From positions 1 to 43,149 of the forward strand of contig JAILKE010000005.1 of the NCBI GenBank assembly GCA_024694125.1: a stretch of 43,149 bases of DNA. The letters are read 5' to 3'. Shown piece after piece: positions 41,775 through 43,149 of the stretch; position 1 is the first letter of the stretch; each line of letters starts with the position of its first letter. Both the position numbers and the translations under genes were made by a program. The DNA is from Bacteroidales bacterium. Lineage in GTDB: Bacteria > Bacteroidota > Bacteroidia > Bacteroidales > UBA3663. The notes beneath the pieces are model-generated. The model worked only from the letters and a program-made list of their open reading frames with translations. It was not told where the DNA came from and searched no databases.

Positions 41775-42767
41775 ATGATTGAACCACTATACAGTCCGGC
41801 ATCTGATCGTTATGAGTCGGGCATGAAGTACAAAAGATCAGGCAAGAGTGGAGTTTTAATGTCAGCCCTGTCCCTGGGCTTCTGGCACAACTTCGGGTCA
41901 ATTTCCAACTTCCAGAATTGCAAAGAGATGATGCATTGCGCCTTCGACAATGGCATCACCTGTTATGATTTGGCCAACAACTACGGTCCCACCTATGGCA
42001 CAGCCGAAGAGACCTTCGGCAGGTTAATGGACATATCCATGGCACCCTATCGAGATGAGATGTTCATCACGACCAAGGCGGGCTATGACATGTGGCCCGG
42101 TCCATACGGCAACTGGGGTTCGCGCAAATACCTGATATCCTCACTCAACCAAAGTCTCCGGCGCATGCACCTCGAATACGTAGATCTATTTTACTCACAC
42201 AGGTACGACCCTGAAACGCCATTGGAAGAAACCCTACAGGCATTGGTTGATATAGTCCGTCAGGGCAAAGCATTATATATAGGTATATCTCGTTGGCCCA
42301 AGGAGGCAGCACTGACAGCCTATCAATACCTACGCGAGAGGGATGTCCCCTGCCTGTGCTACCAAGGCAAACACAACCTGTTGGTCCGAGACGATGACTC
42401 AATCAATACTGCAGCCGAGAATGGAGCTGGTTATGTCGGATTCTCAGCCTTGGAGCAAGGACTCCTTTCGGGCAGATATCTGAATGGCATCCCCGAAGGA
42501 AGCCGCATGGCTCGACGTGAGGCACTCACCTCAGACAGGCTCACACCCGAACTGCTCACCAAGATCAAAGCACTCAACGAGGTTGCCAAAGCAAGAGGAG
42601 AGTCACTTGCCCAGATGTCACTTGCCTGGGTACTGGCCAATCCAAACGTAACCTCAGTCATCATCGGAACCTCTTCCGTTGAGCAGATGAAAGATAATCT
42701 CAAAGTGCTACAATCAGCACCATTCACTGCCGAAGAGCAAGAAACGATTGAAAAGATATTAAAGTAA
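41775..42767 (+). CDS. Aldo/keto reductase (YghZ-like)
   Basis: 330 aa TIM-barrel oxidoreductase. The catalytic tetrad is visible as Asp65 and Tyr70 (YDLANNYGP), Lys101 (TTKAGY) and His142 (YSHRYD). The NADPH site is in GFSALEQGLLSGRYL and SVIIGTSSVEQMKDNL. MKYKRSGKSGVLMSALSLGF and MWPGPYGNWGSRKYL resemble E. coli YghZ, an L-glyceraldehyde-3-phosphate/methylglyoxal reductase of the AKR14 group. The real substrate is not known. It is convergent with the rRNA operon. Confidence 0.88.
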   Translation: MIEPLYSPASDRYESGMKYKRSGKSGVLMSALSLGFWHNFGSISNFQNCKEMMHCAFDNGITCYDLANNYGPTYGTAEETFGRLMDISMAPYRDEMFITTKAGYDMWPGPYGNWGSRKYLISSLNQSLRRMHLEYVDLFYSHRYDPETPLEETLQALVDIVRQGKALYIGISRWPKEAALTAYQYLRERDVPCLCYQGKHNLLVRDDDSINTAAENGAGYVGFSALEQGLLSGRYLNGIPEGSRMARREALTSDRLTPELLTKIKALNEVAKARGESLAQMSLAWVLANPNVTSVIIGTSSVEQMKDNLKVLQSAPFTAEEQETIEKILK

Positions 42768-42782
42768 TTGCTAAAAAATCAG

Positions 42783-42811
42783 AACAGGAGCCCAGGAATG
42801 AGGCTCCTGTT
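42783..42811 (+). terminator. Terminator of the aldo/keto reductase gene
   Basis: Perfect 10-bp stem AACAGGAGCC (42783-42792) / GGCTCCTGTT (42802-42811), loop CAGGAATGA; only a short T-containing tail follows. Confidence 0.75.
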
Positions 42812-42831
42812 ACTGTTATAGGGGAGACGGA

Positions 42832-42957
42832 ATAGAAGCGATAGTTGCTATAGAAGCTATAGAAAATAGAAGCTATAGTTACTATAGAAGCGATAGCAAA
42901 TAGAAACGATAGGAAATAGAAGCTATAGTTGCTATAGTTACTATAGAAGCTATAGAA
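42832..42957. repeat. 9-bp repeat array, unit ATAGAAGCT and variants (about 13 units)
   Basis: Units ATAGAAGCG, ATAGTTGCT, ATAGAAGCT, ATAGTTACT, ATAGCAAAT and similar follow each other with a 9-bp period, broken by shorter or longer spacers such as ATAGAAAATAGAAGCT. It is the same family as at 6721-6776. The array fills the space between the AKR terminator and the rRNA-operon terminators. Confidence 0.85.
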
Positions 42958-43000
42958 AAAAAAAAGGGCCGCCCAACGTCTGAGCAACGTTGGAAGCGGC
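42957..43000 (-). terminator. Second terminator of the rRNA operon
   Basis: On the minus strand GCCGC ... CCAACGT ... ACGTTGG ... GCGGC forms a long stem (43000-42968), followed by a run of nine T (42965-42957). Confidence 0.8.
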
Positions 43001-43001
43001 A

Positions 43002-43037
43002 CAAAAAAAGAGAGTCAAATCCGAAGATTCAACTCTC
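43002..43037 (-). terminator. First terminator of the rRNA operon
   Basis: On the minus strand GAGAGTTGAATC (43037-43026), tetraloop TTCG, GATTTGACTCTC (43021-43010), then seven T residues. Stable UUCG-capped terminator directly after 5S rRNA. Confidence 0.9.
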
Positions 43038-43042
43038 TCGTA

Positions 43043-43149
43043 AGGTGGCCGCTTCCTACTCTCCCGCGTTGGCAGTACCATCGGCGTTGCAAGGTTTAAC
43101 TTCTCTGTTCGGAATGGTAAGAGGTGGAGCCCTTGCGCTATAACGGCCT
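43043..43149 (-). rRNA. rrf: 5S rRNA (5' end outside window)
   Basis: The minus strand reads GGCTCCACCTCTTACCATTC, CGAACAGAGAAGTTAA, GCCGATGGTACTGCC and CGCGGGAGAGTAGGAAGCGG, the conserved parts of bacterial 5S rRNA. The molecule enters from the right edge; its first few bases are missing and the 3' end is set approximately at 43043. It marks the end of an rRNA operon whose 16S and 23S genes lie to the right. Confidence 0.95.

Overview
The window reads as a chromosomal segment of a Bacteroidales bacterium (Bacteroides/Prevotella relatives; the genus cannot be fixed from sequence alone). The evidence is a bifunctional fucokinase/GDP-fucose pyrophosphorylase (Fkp), an HmuY-type heme lipoprotein with a TonB-dependent receptor, diaminopimelate dehydrogenase, a NUDIX/winged-helix regulator, and promoters of the Bacteroidetes type (TTG about 20 nt before TAnnTTTG) in front of most transcription units. 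The genes are mainly housekeeping and metabolic, in short operons separated by clear hairpin terminators. No phage, integrase, transposase or CRISPR array is visible.

Left part (1-7500): the 3' end of a thioredoxin-fold gene followed by a second, out-of-frame copy of its C-terminal repeat; a 56-aa membrane protein; a cluster of short palindromes; an ABC transporter operon with a YtrA-like GntR regulator; then a promoter-to-terminator structured RNA of about 270 nt whose terminator lies directly against the start codon of fkp. After fkp come two kinds of short tandem repeat and an ECF sigma factor on the minus strand.

Middle (7700-24200): a nucleotidyltransferase; a secreted GH105/GH106 pair suited to removing unsaturated uronates and L-rhamnose from pectin fragments; folC with two membrane proteins; convergent recG and cstA; a 2[4Fe-4S] ferredoxin of 56 aa; a tRNA-Ala/Thr/Gln operon; fucO (lactaldehyde reductase, the last step of fucose and rhamnose catabolism); gapA; and queA. 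Fkp, GH106 and FucO all relate to 6-deoxyhexoses, but no fucose or rhamnose isomerase, kinase or aldolase is present here.

Right part (24200-43149): ddh with a PurF-like protein that lacks the N-terminal catalytic cysteine; the NUDIX/wHTH regulator; ettA; cysK; a heme-uptake cassette (calycin-like lipoprotein, HmuY, TonB receptor) next to a LuxR-type regulator with a degenerate receiver domain; purM; yidC; a small orphan gene; rpsA; an aldo/keto reductase; and the 3' end of an rRNA operon (5S rRNA, cut by the window edge) with two tandem terminators.

The most interesting items are the structured RNA/leader upstream of fkp, the frameshifted tandem-repeat gene at the left edge, a 9-bp ATAGAAGCT-type repeat present at two intergenic sites 36 kb apart, the other short intergenic tandem repeats (11 bp twice, about 33 bp twice), the cysteine-less PurF paralogue, and the LuxR/calycin/HmuY/TonB cassette.
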